From assembly GCA_025353525.1 (NCBI GenBank), contig JANXOO010001094.1, positions 1 through 13,234 on the forward strand: DNA of 13,234 nt, written 5' to 3'. The DNA comes from Schlesneria sp. (GTDB lineage: Bacteria > Planctomycetota > Planctomycetia > Planctomycetales > Planctomycetaceae). Below the pieces are notes generated by a model that saw nothing but the letters and a program-made list of their open reading frames with translations, made no database searches and was not told the DNA's origin. The translations under genes and the position numbers were made by a program. Shown in pieces: positions 1 through 6,532 of this stretch (position 1 is the first letter of the stretch; every line of letters starts with the position of its first letter).

Positions 1-583
1 TGGCCTGGCCATGAACTACCAGCGTCCCGGAAAATACGAATGGAAGGTCCTCGCCACCGGGACGGACCATTTCTTTCCTCACATCTCCGGTGACCTTTCT
101 GACCGGCACCGATTCCCCGGTTAAAAGCGATTCATCCGTAGATAAGTTACTGCATGAGAGAACAACAGCATCCGCCGGAACCCGGTCGCCCTCTGCCAAC
201 ACTAGCAAGTCGTCACAGACCACATCCCTGCCCGCGATCCGCTTGCGCTGCCCGTTCCGAATCACCAGTGCGCGAGGACTGGAAAGGTCGCGTAGGGCTT
301 CCAGCGCCCGTTCTGTTTTTCGTTCCTGATAAAGGGTGATTCCCAAAACCACAAAGACAAAGGAAAGCAGCATTACGGCCTCTTGCAAGTCTCCCAGCAG
401 CAGGTAAATCGTGCCGCAGGCGAGCAAGAGGAGAAACATCGGCTCCCGAACCACTTCCCAGGCAATCGCCAAGGTGCTCCGGCTCTTGGATGAGGGAAGC
501 TCGTTGTAACCGTCAGAAGTCAGCCGACGAGAGGCCTCAGTCTCCGAGAGCCCGTTCAAGTCTTCAGCATGTTGTCCATACAT
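1..583 (-). CDS. P-type cation-transporting ATPase, N-terminal part (truncated by window edge)
   Basis: This frame stays open from ATG at 583 to the window edge, giving 194 residues; the rest of the gene lies outside. Residues 1-40 look like the cation-ATPase N-terminal domain (GLSETEASRRL, then DGYNELP). Two hydrophobic helices follow at about 46-63 and 66-85, then the start of the actuator domain. That domain carries the TGES dephosphorylation motif at 155-158 after STDESLL, and a GDRVPAD stretch at 132-138. These are hallmarks of P-type ATPases, most like the P2 (Ca2+/cation) group, which pump cations across the cytoplasmic membrane using ATP. The phosphorylated Asp (DKTGT) and the ion-binding helices are not in view, so the transported ion cannot be told. 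No clear Shine-Dalgarno site precedes the ATG. The gene is co-oriented with the AAA ATPase upstream but separated by about 356 nt, so it is probably a separate unit. Confidence 0.9.
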   Translation of the reverse strand, partial: MYGQHAEDLNGLSETEASRRLTSDGYNELPSSKSRSTLAIAWEVVREPMFLLLLACGTIYLLLGDLQEAVMLLSFVFVVLGITLYQERKTERALEALRDLSSPRALVIRNGQRKRIAGRDVVCDDLLVLAEGDRVPADAVVLSCSNLSTDESLLTGESVPVRKVTGDVRKEMVRPGGEDLPFVFSGTLVVHGQA

Positions 584-730
584 CGTCGAGCACCCGCCCC
601 TGTCAAGAATCACCCGGCAATTGTCATGTTGCTAATACTGTAGCGATACACGGAACCCAAGCCATCCACAAGGTCTGGTAAATGTAACCGTCAGTGATTA
701 TTCGGGTTACGGCAGAGAAACCGTCTGCCA

Positions 731-794
731 AATTCGGCATCCCAGCCCCGGACACCGACCAGAAAAAGTTCAATAGCCGTCCTGTCAGCCCGAC
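731..794 (-). repeat. Dispersed intergenic repeat, copy 1
   Basis: A 64-bp stretch matches copy 2 (2535-2598) at 54 of 64 positions without gaps, and its last 40 bp match copy 3 (3181-3220) at 32 of 40. The best-conserved part on the plus strand is AGAAAAAGTTYAATMGCCGT, ending in a conserved CCCGAC. All three copies have the same orientation and lie outside genes. Read on the minus strand, copies 1 and 2 translate to a similar LLNFFW string. Most differences between them change the amino acid, so I do not think the repeat is a protein motif. No target duplication or transposase is linked to it. Confidence 0.8.
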
Positions 795-892
795 TACGTT
801 GCAGTGGCATTGCATTCATGTTGTGATGACGTTGGCCGGCGCGGGGGGAGAAATACGCCTCGAAGTTTCCTGACTCGCTATAAAGCACGCGA

Positions 893-912
893 GCGCGTTG
901 CTCAGAACGCGC
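893..912 (-). terminator. GC-rich hairpin after the AAA ATPase stop (possible 3' stem)
   Basis: A perfect 7-bp inverted repeat GCGCGTT/AACGCGC with a 6-nt loop lies about 28-47 nt beyond the stop codon of the AAA ATPase gene. No run of T follows it on the minus strand, so it is not a standard intrinsic terminator. It may be a 3' protective stem, part of a factor-dependent terminator, or chance. Confidence 0.3.
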
Positions 913-939
913 AAGCCCCGTTCACGGGTTTGTGTTCCT

Positions 940-2409
940 TTATTCCAAGCCTTGCGTGAGATCATTCAAATCCTGCGGGATGATGTCGTGGCGAGTCAGC
1001 ATCGCTCGTTGATCTGCCTCCAATACTGGAGCGATGCCGACGAACTGTCGAGACCAGCCTTGGTATTTCGGCATTGTTTGAAGGAATCGTGCGACATGCT
1101 GCTTGAAGTTGTTCACGTCTGACAGGAGCTTGCCCGGTGAACGTTTGCAGGAACCAAATCGAATTGTTTCAGTCGTCTCATTGACAGCTACCAGGTCAAT
1201 TTCGGTGCCCGCCTTATCCCAGAAACCTTGAACTCGATGGGTAATGGGAAAATCGCCTGCCCCTTTGCGACTTCGTTCCTCATAAAGCTGACCTGCCAGC
1301 TTCTCCAGGGAACCACCTTCGACATCTGCCAGGCGTTGGTCGGTTTCATCGACGAGTTCCTGGAGTGGCCGAAACGCGATCGCGGAAACCGGATTGGCCA
1401 ACGCCGCTAGCCATGAACGGAGGAAATTGTCGGTGACATAGTATCGACTGCGTTTTGCTTCCGGTTTTGCGAACACAGGCAACTTGCGTTCGATCAGCCC
1501 AAATCGCTCAATTAGAACCTTCAGGTAGCCGCCCACCTGAGTATCAGAATTTCCGCTGGCGTCCCGAATGGCATGCACAAGCTCTTTGTGCATGCGCCCT
1601 GGATTTCGAGCCACAAACTTCAATACCACGTCATATCGGCCCCGCAGTTCGCGCAGGAACCAATTCTCGGCTTCTGACCGCAGAGGTGAGGAACTCTCGA
1701 AGAAGATGCGACGGAGTAACGTCTTGCGGTCAGCGGCAAGTACATCCTGTTCGTAACAGTCCCGATAGAACTTCGGCACTCCTTCGAAGAGGTTCCAAAG
1801 AAACAATAGTCGCTGCGGGCTCGGCTCTGCATGATCTTTGAGGATCGACAGAATCGAGCCGATGTCGAGATGCGTCAGATTGATTGTGTCCGTGACCCGG
1901 TTGTACAGAGGTGCCGTTCGATCTTCGAGCAGGGCCACCATCTCTGTGTGGATCGATCCGAGGACGATCAGCCCACCCCGCACCTGACCCGCCTTTGCCG
2001 CCAATCGATCCACACTGGCTTGTAAGTACGAGCAAAACTGCTCGTAGCCCTTGCGATTGAAGTACTGAAACTCATCGAGAATCAGTATGAAGCCACCCTC
2101 AGCCATCGACTCCAGGAGCTTCGCCAGTTGCAACAGGTCATTGGGCCGGGGATACTGGTCAGCGGGAACGTTGAATGTCTCCAGTGCGTCATTCACAGCC
2201 GAAAGAACACCGCTTGGCTCGGAGTCTGGAACCTGCACGTAAAAGGCTGGCTGTTTGCTTTGAATCTCCTGCATAGCCCGCTGGATCAGGGTCGTCTTGC
2301 CGATTCGGCGGCGCCCCGTCACTTTGGCGAAGAACCAGCGTTTACGGTCGAGCATCCGCTCTAAATCCGCAAGCTGTTCCAGTCGACCGTAAAACTTCCA
2401 ATCGGCCAC
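940..2409 (-). CDS. AAA-type ATPase with C-terminal DUF234 domain (archaeal-type ATPase family)
   Basis: The product is a cytoplasmic ATPase of the ATPase_2/DUF234 family, whose cellular role is not established. Numbered from the GTG at 2409 (489 aa), Walker A is GRRRIGKT at 32-39, Walker B is LILDEF at about 109-114, and a sensor-like LGSIH ends at 154. A winged-helix-like segment follows at about 270-330. The C-terminal DUF234 region carries EIDLVAVN (Asp at 405) and then RFGSCKRS (Lys at 422). DUF234 belongs to the PD-(D/E)XK nuclease superfamily. Here the Glu expected two residues before the Lys is Ser, so nuclease activity is doubtful. I chose GTG 2409 because AGGAGGA sits 4 nt before it and the FYGR-type start of the family follows directly. 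The in-frame ATGs at 2457 and 2433 fall inside a direct repeat and lack such a site. No partner gene is adjacent. Confidence 0.9.
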   Translation of the reverse strand: MADWKFYGRLEQLADLERMLDRKRWFFAKVTGRRRIGKTTLIQRAMQEIQSKQPAFYVQVPDSEPSGVLSAVNDALETFNVPADQYPRPNDLLQLAKLLESMAEGGFILILDEFQYFNRKGYEQFCSYLQASVDRLAAKAGQVRGGLIVLGSIHTEMVALLEDRTAPLYNRVTDTINLTHLDIGSILSILKDHAEPSPQRLLFLWNLFEGVPKFYRDCYEQDVLAADRKTLLRRIFFESSSPLRSEAENWFLRELRGRYDVVLKFVARNPGRMHKELVHAIRDASGNSDTQVGGYLKVLIERFGLIERKLPVFAKPEAKRSRYYVTDNFLRSWLAALANPVSAIAFRPLQELVDETDQRLADVEGGSLEKLAGQLYEERSRKGAGDFPITHRVQGFWDKAGTEIDLVAVNETTETIRFGSCKRSPGKLLSDVNNFKQHVARFLQTMPKYQGWSRQFVGIAPVLEADQRAMLTRHDIIPQDLNDLTQGLE

Positions 2410-2420
2410 GCTGTCCTCCT
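2407..2420 (-). promoter_or_regulatory. Ribosome binding site deciding a GTG start (AAA ATPase)
   Basis: On the minus strand AGGAGGA (2420-2414) is followed by CAGC and GTG (2409-2407). This is the strongest Shine-Dalgarno match in the window. It places translation initiation at the GTG rather than at the ATGs 8 and 16 codons upstream, and leaves the 18-bp direct repeats untranslated. Confidence 0.75.
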
Positions 2421-2421
2421 G

Positions 2422-2463
2422 AGATAAAGCCATTTTACCAAAATTAGATAAAGCCACTTTACC
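2422..2463 (-). promoter_or_regulatory. Tandem 18-bp direct repeats upstream of the AAA ATPase (operator-like)
   Basis: On the plus strand, AGATAAAGCCATTTTACC at 2422-2439 and AGATAAAGCCACTTTACC at 2446-2463 match at 17 of 18 positions, with a 6-nt AT-rich spacer and a 24-bp period. Each unit contains a small dyad: TAAAG-CCA-CTTTA is perfect in the unit at 2446-2463, and its partner has one mismatch. The block ends 1 nt from the ribosome binding site. A protein bound there could block transcription or translation start. The encoded ATPase has a winged-helix-like segment, so autoregulation is possible, but that is inference. Confidence 0.6.
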
Positions 2464-2534
2464 TTACATGTCGTCGCGCAGCAAGTCATTTCTATTTAGT
2501 CTTTTACGGAATAATACGTTCTAAAAAACGCCGT

Positions 2535-2598
2535 AATCCGGCTTCCCAGCCCCGCAAACCAGCCAGAAAAAGTTCAATAGCCGTCTTGTTGTCCCGAC
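2535..2598 (-). repeat. Dispersed intergenic repeat, copy 2
   Basis: Same element and orientation as copy 1 (54 of 64 positions identical). It sits upstream of the AAA ATPase gene while copy 1 sits downstream, so the gene and its operator-like repeats are bracketed by direct copies about 1.8 kb apart. Identity falls off on both sides of the 64 bp. Confidence 0.8.
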
Positions 2599-2740
2599 AT
2601 ATAACGATAACAGCGATTCAGCGCACGCGATGATTGGCCGTCTTTTGTCGTTGGGACGACCCTTTTGACGGACGCAAGAGTGCAACGCGTGAGCCTGTGG
2701 ATCTGACAAGTGCGGGTCGATTTTGGAACGAGAAACAGGA

Positions 2741-2780
2741 TATAAAAAGATGGGGCGTCATTTCACGAAACGACTCCCCA
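2741..2780 (-). terminator. Rho-independent terminator for the small membrane protein gene
   Basis: Read on the minus strand, TGGGGAGTCGTTTC (2780-2767) pairs with GAAATGACGCCCCA (2764-2751). The 14-bp stem has one A-G mismatch and one G-T wobble, a very tight loop, and TCTTTTTATA directly after it. It begins 39 nt past the stop of the 2820-3056 frame. It is the clearest intrinsic terminator in the window and supports transcription of the small gene. Confidence 0.8.
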
Positions 2781-2819
2781 CGTCTTATTTCAATTCAGGC
2801 ACGAGCCCCGTCTGCGACA

Positions 2820-3056
2820 TCAGTCTGCGACGGCAGCATTCCGATGACGCAGCCGGTAACCGACCAGCCCGGCGAGTATCCTCCCGTGGATAACAACAGC
2901 GAGGCATATGAAGGCAAAAACGCCCACGAGCCCGATGGCGCCCTCCCAACGCAACTGTCTGGCACCGAGTGAACATCCAATCGCGAAGAGCAGGAATCCT
3001 GGCACTGCGAGGCCGATCCCCAGAGGCCGTGAGAGACCGATATCGCGCTGACGCAC
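2820..3056 (-). CDS. Small two-helix membrane protein, unknown function (N-terminus uncertain, possible frameshift)
   Basis: I do not recognise the family. The frame from GTG 3056 gives 78 residues with two likely transmembrane helices (about 11-31, GLAVPGFLLFAIG, and 38-58, IGLVGVFAFICLAVV) and a basic tail. It is probably an inner-membrane protein. A strong terminator lies 39 nt after the stop. The GTG lacks a ribosome binding site. The same frame stays open upstream for ten more codons (AETPGYGLQL) to an in-frame TGA at 3089-3087. An ATG at 3094 in the neighbouring frame reads MSEP. Adding one base after GAGCC would join them as MSEPETPGYGLQL, which looks like a natural N-terminus. So the gene may be intact with a GTG start, or a recent one-base frameshift pseudogene, or carry a sequencing error. 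The alternative frames over this stretch lack the hydrophobic pattern. Confidence 0.55.
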   Translation of the reverse strand: MRQRDIGLSRPLGIGLAVPGFLLFAIGCSLGARQLRWEGAIGLVGVFAFICLAVVIHGRILAGLVGYRLRHRNAAVAD

Positions 3057-3180
3057 CAGCTGTAGGCCGTATCCAGGCGTCTCGGCTCACTCATTTCCGG
3101 CCGATTTCAGCGAGCGATTTCCGGAATGGGTCAAATTCATTCTCAGCGACAAGTAAGCCAATTGTTCCAGTGGCACGATT

Positions 3181-3220
3181 CCGGTCAGAAAAAGTTTAAT
3201 CGCCGTCTGGTCGCCCCGAC
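3181..3220 (-). repeat. Dispersed intergenic repeat, copy 3 (shorter)
   Basis: This 40-bp match to the right-hand part of copies 1 and 2 (32 of 40 to copy 1) keeps the AGAAAAAGTTTAATCGCCGT core and the CCCGACAT end. The left CCCAGCCCCG block of the other copies is absent, so it is partial or more diverged. It lies between malQ and the small membrane protein gene. The surrounding gap (3095-3304) otherwise shows only the short near-palindrome CGCAAACATTTGCG at 3233-3246. Confidence 0.7.
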
Positions 3221-3304
3221 ATTAGAAATCGGCGCAAACATTTGCGACTGAAATTCTGGTAGTCACCCAATTCAAAACCAATTGCAGGAATGGCTGATTG
3301 AATT

Positions 3305-4843
3305 TCAGATTCGTCCGGAATCCTTTGTCAGTTGCTTCAGTCGCTGTTGCGAATTGACGGTCAGCATGCCGGGTGAGTATTTCCAGCACCAGTTCCTGAT
3401 ATTCGCGCCGCATGTTCCGGGCGTATTCATCCGCGCCTCGGTGCCCAGCGAGAGAATGTCCTGCAGCGGAACAACTGCCAGATTCGACCCGGACCGCAGT
3501 GCGAGTTCTATGAATTCCCAGGCGATATTCCCTTCGTCGCACCGCGTATATTGCTTCAGCCGTTCGAGCTGTTCACCCGACGACAAAATTGCCGAACGGA
3601 ACCAGCCGAGTGTCGTATCGTTGTCGTGTGTCCCCGTATAGGCCACTGAATTTGCTTCGAAGTCTTCGGGGCGAGTCCGGTCCCACGGCTCGCCAGGGAG
3701 CATGAATTGCAAAACTTTCATGCCGGGCAATTGAAATTCTTTGCGAAGAGCATGAACTCCGTCCGTAATCATTCCCAAATCTTCGGCAATGATCGGTACG
3801 GTTTTTGACGCCGCCGATTCCATCCCGGACGGATCGAGGGCTTCGCACAACGCGTGCAACAACTTTCCGCGAGGTCCCGGAATCCATTCGCCATGAATGG
3901 CAGTCGATTCTCCCGCTCTTACAGACCAATAGGCTTCAAATCCGCGAAAGTGGTCCAGCCGGACAAGATCGACGAACCGCAGGGATGCTTTCAGTCGATG
4001 GATCCACCAAGTGTAACCGTCGCGGTCCATCGCGTCCCAATCGTACAGCGGATTGTTCCACAACTGACCGGTCGCCGAGAAGTAGTCGGGGGGAACTCCG
4101 GCAACGCGCGTTGAATCGCCGTGTTCATCGAGCTGAAACAGGGAACGATTCGCCCAGACATCGACGCTATCGTGTGAGACATAAATCGGTATGTCGCCGA
4201 TAATTCTGATGTTGCGAAGACGAGCATACTCCCGCAAACGCTGCCATTGCCGTACGAAAAAGAACTGCAAGACGACCGCATCCACGAATCGTCCGCCGAG
4301 TTCGGGTTTTATCGCGACTGTCGGGTCAGTCAGATATTCTGACCACTGTCGCCATGGTCGGTTGTTGTTAGCGTCTCGCAGCGCCATGAATTTGGCGTGA
4401 CTCTCGACCCAGTCCGAGTGCAAATCGCAGAATGCGGCAAATTCGTGCTGAAGCGGATGGCTGGCGGAAAGTTTCCTGAGAGATCGAATCGCCGTTCCCA
4501 GCAGCCGATTCTTTGCTCTGACGACTGACGGGAAATCGACCGACGCCGCCATTTCGAAGTCGTTCGAAGCGGCGCCAGCCAGTTCAGATTCCGAAATTAA
4601 CCCGTCAACCGCCAACAGGTCCGGGCTGATCAACAGCGGGTTCCCTGCAAACGACGAAGGAGACTGATAGGGCGAATCACCTGCGTCGGTAGGACACAGT
4701 GGCAGTACCTGCCAATAGCGTTGGCCTGCCCCTTCCAGCCAATCAACCCATTCGAACGCGCGCGGACCCAGGTCGCCAATGCCAAATCGGGTCGGAATTG
4801 ACGTGGGATGCAGCAGGACGCCACTGGCACGTTCCATCAACAT
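3305..4843 (-). CDS. malQ: 4-alpha-glucanotransferase (amylomaltase)
   Basis: The enzyme transfers segments of alpha-1,4-glucans between acceptors (GH77), a cytoplasmic step in maltodextrin and glycogen metabolism. The 512-residue length is normal for the short bacterial form. Seen in the sequence: RASGVLLHPTSIPTRFGIGDLG at the start, SPYQSPSSFAGNPLLISP at about 57-74, GDIPIYVSHDSVDVW at 216-230, nucleophile Asp297 in VRLDHFRG, acid/base Glu354 in IIAEDLG, and Asp407 in GTHDNDT. The C-terminal EARMNTPGT is typical, but the following GANIRNWCW looks about three residues longer than the usual SGNWQW-like form. ATG 4843 is taken as the start; ATG 4837 two codons later is equally possible, and the ribosome binding site (GGATGA) is weak. 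The gene diverges from rnd. No glg or mal partner is adjacent. Confidence 0.97.
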   Translation of the reverse strand: MLMERASGVLLHPTSIPTRFGIGDLGPRAFEWVDWLEGAGQRYWQVLPLCPTDAGDSPYQSPSSFAGNPLLISPDLLAVDGLISESELAGAASNDFEMAASVDFPSVVRAKNRLLGTAIRSLRKLSASHPLQHEFAAFCDLHSDWVESHAKFMALRDANNNRPWRQWSEYLTDPTVAIKPELGGRFVDAVVLQFFFVRQWQRLREYARLRNIRIIGDIPIYVSHDSVDVWANRSLFQLDEHGDSTRVAGVPPDYFSATGQLWNNPLYDWDAMDRDGYTWWIHRLKASLRFVDLVRLDHFRGFEAYWSVRAGESTAIHGEWIPGPRGKLLHALCEALDPSGMESAASKTVPIIAEDLGMITDGVHALRKEFQLPGMKVLQFMLPGEPWDRTRPEDFEANSVAYTGTHDNDTTLGWFRSAILSSGEQLERLKQYTRCDEGNIAWEFIELALRSGSNLAVVPLQDILSLGTEARMNTPGTCGANIRNWCWKYSPGMLTVNSQQRLKQLTKDSGRI

Positions 4844-5274
4844 GTTTTGTCATCCAGGACAGTTGTCGTTACCAGTTCCATTCACGTCGGGCCGTATTCG
4901 ACGACCACTCTGCTTGGCGTGGCTTCCATAAAGGACGCTTCAACAAGCTGACATTCATCCAAACACGATGCACGGACAGATGATCTCACGCTTTCCGCAG
5001 TTGCCAGACTTCGAGGAAAGCCTCTTTCTTCGCCGCAGCAATATACAGTGCAACGCGACACAATCGTGACGTTGACGCAACAGAAATGGAAGAGCACGAA
5101 CGATCCGTCGTGATTCGGTTGCCCGAAACCGCGAAAACGCTCTGTTTTCCGCTGTTTTTTGTTAGCTTGCCAGTCTTGTAAAACCTTGCCACCATAGGTC
5201 AGTTCGCGAGGGCCGTTTTTTTTGAGCTGCTGCCGTGCGATTCCTGCGTCCGTCCTAACAGAGTCCATTCGCCA
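4844..5274. other. Divergent intergenic region between malQ and rnd
   Basis: This 431-bp gap should carry promoters for both flanking genes, but I cannot name convincing ones. Frames crossing it in either direction are not supported: one is a continuation of an antisense frame over rnd, and the other has no membrane, signal or domain pattern. Notable features are a plus-strand hairpin with a T run (5131-5160) and a second T run at 5215-5222 without a stem. The 4844-5100 part shows nothing recognisable. An untranslated leader or small RNA ending at the hairpin is possible but unproven. Confidence 0.45.
5131..5160 (+). terminator. Terminator-like hairpin upstream of rnd
   Basis: GCGAAAAC (5131-5138) pairs with GTTTTCCGC (5144-5152) apart from one bulged C, with a 5-nt loop, followed by TGTTTTTT. 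The shape is that of a weak intrinsic terminator on the plus strand, yet no plus-strand gene lies upstream. It could end a leader or small RNA, act as an attenuator in a long rnd leader (it ends 114 nt before the ATG), or be chance in an AT-rich stretch. Confidence 0.35.
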
Positions 5275-6492
5275 ATGGTGTCGTCGCTGATTACGAAGCA
5301 GTCTGCATTTGACGAGTTGTGCGATCATATCCACAAGTCGGGATTGGTCGCATTCGACACCGAATTCGTCTCCGAACATACGTACCGACCGGAACTCTGC
5401 CTGCTGCAATTCGCCACAAAAGAACGATGCGTCGCGGTCGATCCCTATGAGGTCGATTACAGTCGCTGGTGGGAATTGATGGCGGACGAGAAAACGACAA
5501 CGATCATTCACGGCGGTCGCGAAGAAGTTCGTTTTTGTTTTACTCATATCGACCTTCCCCCCAAACGGCTGTGGGACGTGCAAATCGCCGAAGGGCTGCG
5601 GTCGCGCAGCTTCCCTTTGGGCTACGAAGCCCTCGTTAAACGGATACTCGGACGAACGGCCCAGGGCCGCGAGACTCGTACCGATTGGCGCCGTCGACCG
5701 CTGTCGGCTACGCAGCTCGAATACGCTTTGGACGATGTCCAGCACGTCCTGGAAATCTACGATCGGCAACGGGCATCACTGCAAAAGATGAAACGCATGC
5801 CGTGGGCCGAAGCCGAGATCCAGCGAATGATCGACGAAATTGCCGCCGAGCGATCGCCTGATAGCTGGCAACGATTGCCAGGCTTGCACCGCCTGACACC
5901 TCGCGAACTTGCCGTGGCACGCGAAGTCTATCGTTGGCGCGAATCGGAAGCTGCCGCCAAAGATCGCCCAATGCGAAAAATGCTTCGCGATGATCTGGTG
6001 ATCGAACTGGCCAAGCGTCGACCCACGTCCGAATCCGATCTGCTCGCCGTACGCGACATGAACCGTCCGGAATACAAACGCGCAGCGGCAACACTGCTGG
6101 ACTGCGTCGCGGCGGGGATGGCACTGCCAAAAGAGGATTTGCCGCAACTTCCCAAATCACTCGACGAAGACAAGTCGCACGACGAACAAGTGGTTGGTCA
6201 ATTGTTGGGGCTGGCCCTGGCGAACCGCTGCGCCGAATTGAACGTCGCCATGGGACTTGTCGGAAAAACCGCCGACCTGCGACATCTTGTACGCTGGCAT
6301 GTGTATTGTGAGCGCGATGGCGATCCACCACGATTGACACAGGGTTGGCGAGCCGAAGTATGTGGTGACTTGCTGACAGACGTTCTCGCAGGAAAAATCA
6401 CATTGCGCGTGGCCGACCCTCAATCCGATCATCCGCTGGTGTTTGAGCGACGCGATGAACCGATTCTGGTGGCGACTTCGGCAAAGAAGTAA
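5275..6492 (+). CDS. rnd: Ribonuclease D (DEDDy 3'-5' exoribonuclease with HRDC domain)
   Basis: RNase D trims tRNA and other small RNA 3' ends in the cytoplasm. The 405-residue protein has the exonuclease domain at about 1-170 and an HRDC-like domain at about 205-285 (LTPRELAVAREVYRWRESEA). Catalytic positions by the DEDDy pattern are Asp28 and Glu30 (FDTEF), Tyr150 and Asp154 (YALDD). At the Exo II position, where E. coli RNase D has Asp in HACSEDLE, this protein has Glu84 in HGGREEVRF. This is a conservative change but worth noting. The C-terminal part (about 290-405) resembles the second helical module of the family. ATG 5275 is chosen because the domain starts immediately, though no clear ribosome binding site precedes it. 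The WD40/oxidoreductase gene follows 40 nt later, so the two may be co-transcribed. Confidence 0.93.
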   Translation: MVSSLITKQSAFDELCDHIHKSGLVAFDTEFVSEHTYRPELCLLQFATKERCVAVDPYEVDYSRWWELMADEKTTTIIHGGREEVRFCFTHIDLPPKRLWDVQIAEGLRSRSFPLGYEALVKRILGRTAQGRETRTDWRRRPLSATQLEYALDDVQHVLEIYDRQRASLQKMKRMPWAEAEIQRMIDEIAAERSPDSWQRLPGLHRLTPRELAVAREVYRWRESEAAAKDRPMRKMLRDDLVIELAKRRPTSESDLLAVRDMNRPEYKRAAATLLDCVAAGMALPKEDLPQLPKSLDEDKSHDEQVVGQLLGLALANRCAELNVAMGLVGKTADLRHLVRWHVYCERDGDPPRLTQGWRAEVCGDLLTDVLAGKITLRVADPQSDHPLVFERRDEPILVATSAKK

Positions 6493-6532
6493 ACTTGACG
6501 TTGTACACTCTCGCGTGCACGAGGAATCTTCC

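Larger units (their letters stand above)
584..939. other. Intergenic region between P-type ATPase and AAA ATPase
   Basis: No credible gene is present. The small open frames here overlap a dispersed repeat and have no family resemblance. What I can see is: a 6-bp inverted repeat GTAACC/GGTTAC (684-689 and 705-710, 15-nt spacer) that could be an operator or chance; copy 1 of the dispersed repeat (731-794); a 7-bp stem GCGCGTT/AACGCGC (893-899 and 906-912); and the short palindrome CCCGTTCACGGG (917-928). A convincing sigma70 promoter for the P-type ATPase is not obvious. A weak candidate on the minus strand is TTGGGT, 17 nt, TATTAG, lying between about 655 and 627. Confidence 0.5.
2464..2819. 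other. Intergenic region between AAA ATPase and small membrane protein gene
   Basis: No credible gene is present. The region contains repeat copy 2 (2535-2598) and the minus-strand terminator (2741-2780). The stretch 2464-2534 is AT-rich and should hold the AAA ATPase promoter, but I cannot pick a convincing -35/-10 pair. A weak reading is TTGCTG, 17 nt, TAAAGT, whose -10 element would fall inside the outer direct repeat. The stretch 2599-2740 shows nothing recognisable. Confidence 0.5.

Noticed and set aside
505..694. Exact 12-mer TGTAACCGTCAG at 505-516 and 683-694
   Set aside because: A few exact 12-mer matches are expected by chance in a window this size; one copy is inside P-type ATPase coding sequence and the flanks do not match.
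624..815. Small minus-strand frame containing GRLLNFFWSVSGAG, paired with a similar frame at 2521-2709 (RRLLNFFWLVCGAG)
   Set aside because: The similarity comes from the dispersed DNA repeat. Differences between copies mostly change amino acids, neither frame has a ribosome binding site, and copy 3 breaks the frame with a stop.
2410..2457. ATG starts at 2457 and 2433 for the AAA ATPase
   Set aside because: They fall within the tandem 18-bp repeats and lack a ribosome binding site; GTG 2409 has AGGAGGA at ideal spacing.
4882..5769. Long minus-strand open frame (about 295 codons) over the 5' half of rnd and the divergent gap
   Set aside because: It is antisense to a well-supported RNase D, with arginine/phenylalanine-rich, domainless composition, as expected of a shadow frame in GC-rich coding DNA.
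5708..6340. Minus-strand open frame of about 210 codons inside rnd
   Set aside because: Arg-rich antisense shadow with no motif; the plus-strand RNase D and its HRDC-like region explain this stretch.
6443..6532. Upstream in-frame start for the WD40/oxidoreductase gene
   Set aside because: It would overlap the end of rnd by 50 nt and bury the signal peptide. ATG 6533 has a ribosome binding site and a clean signal sequence.
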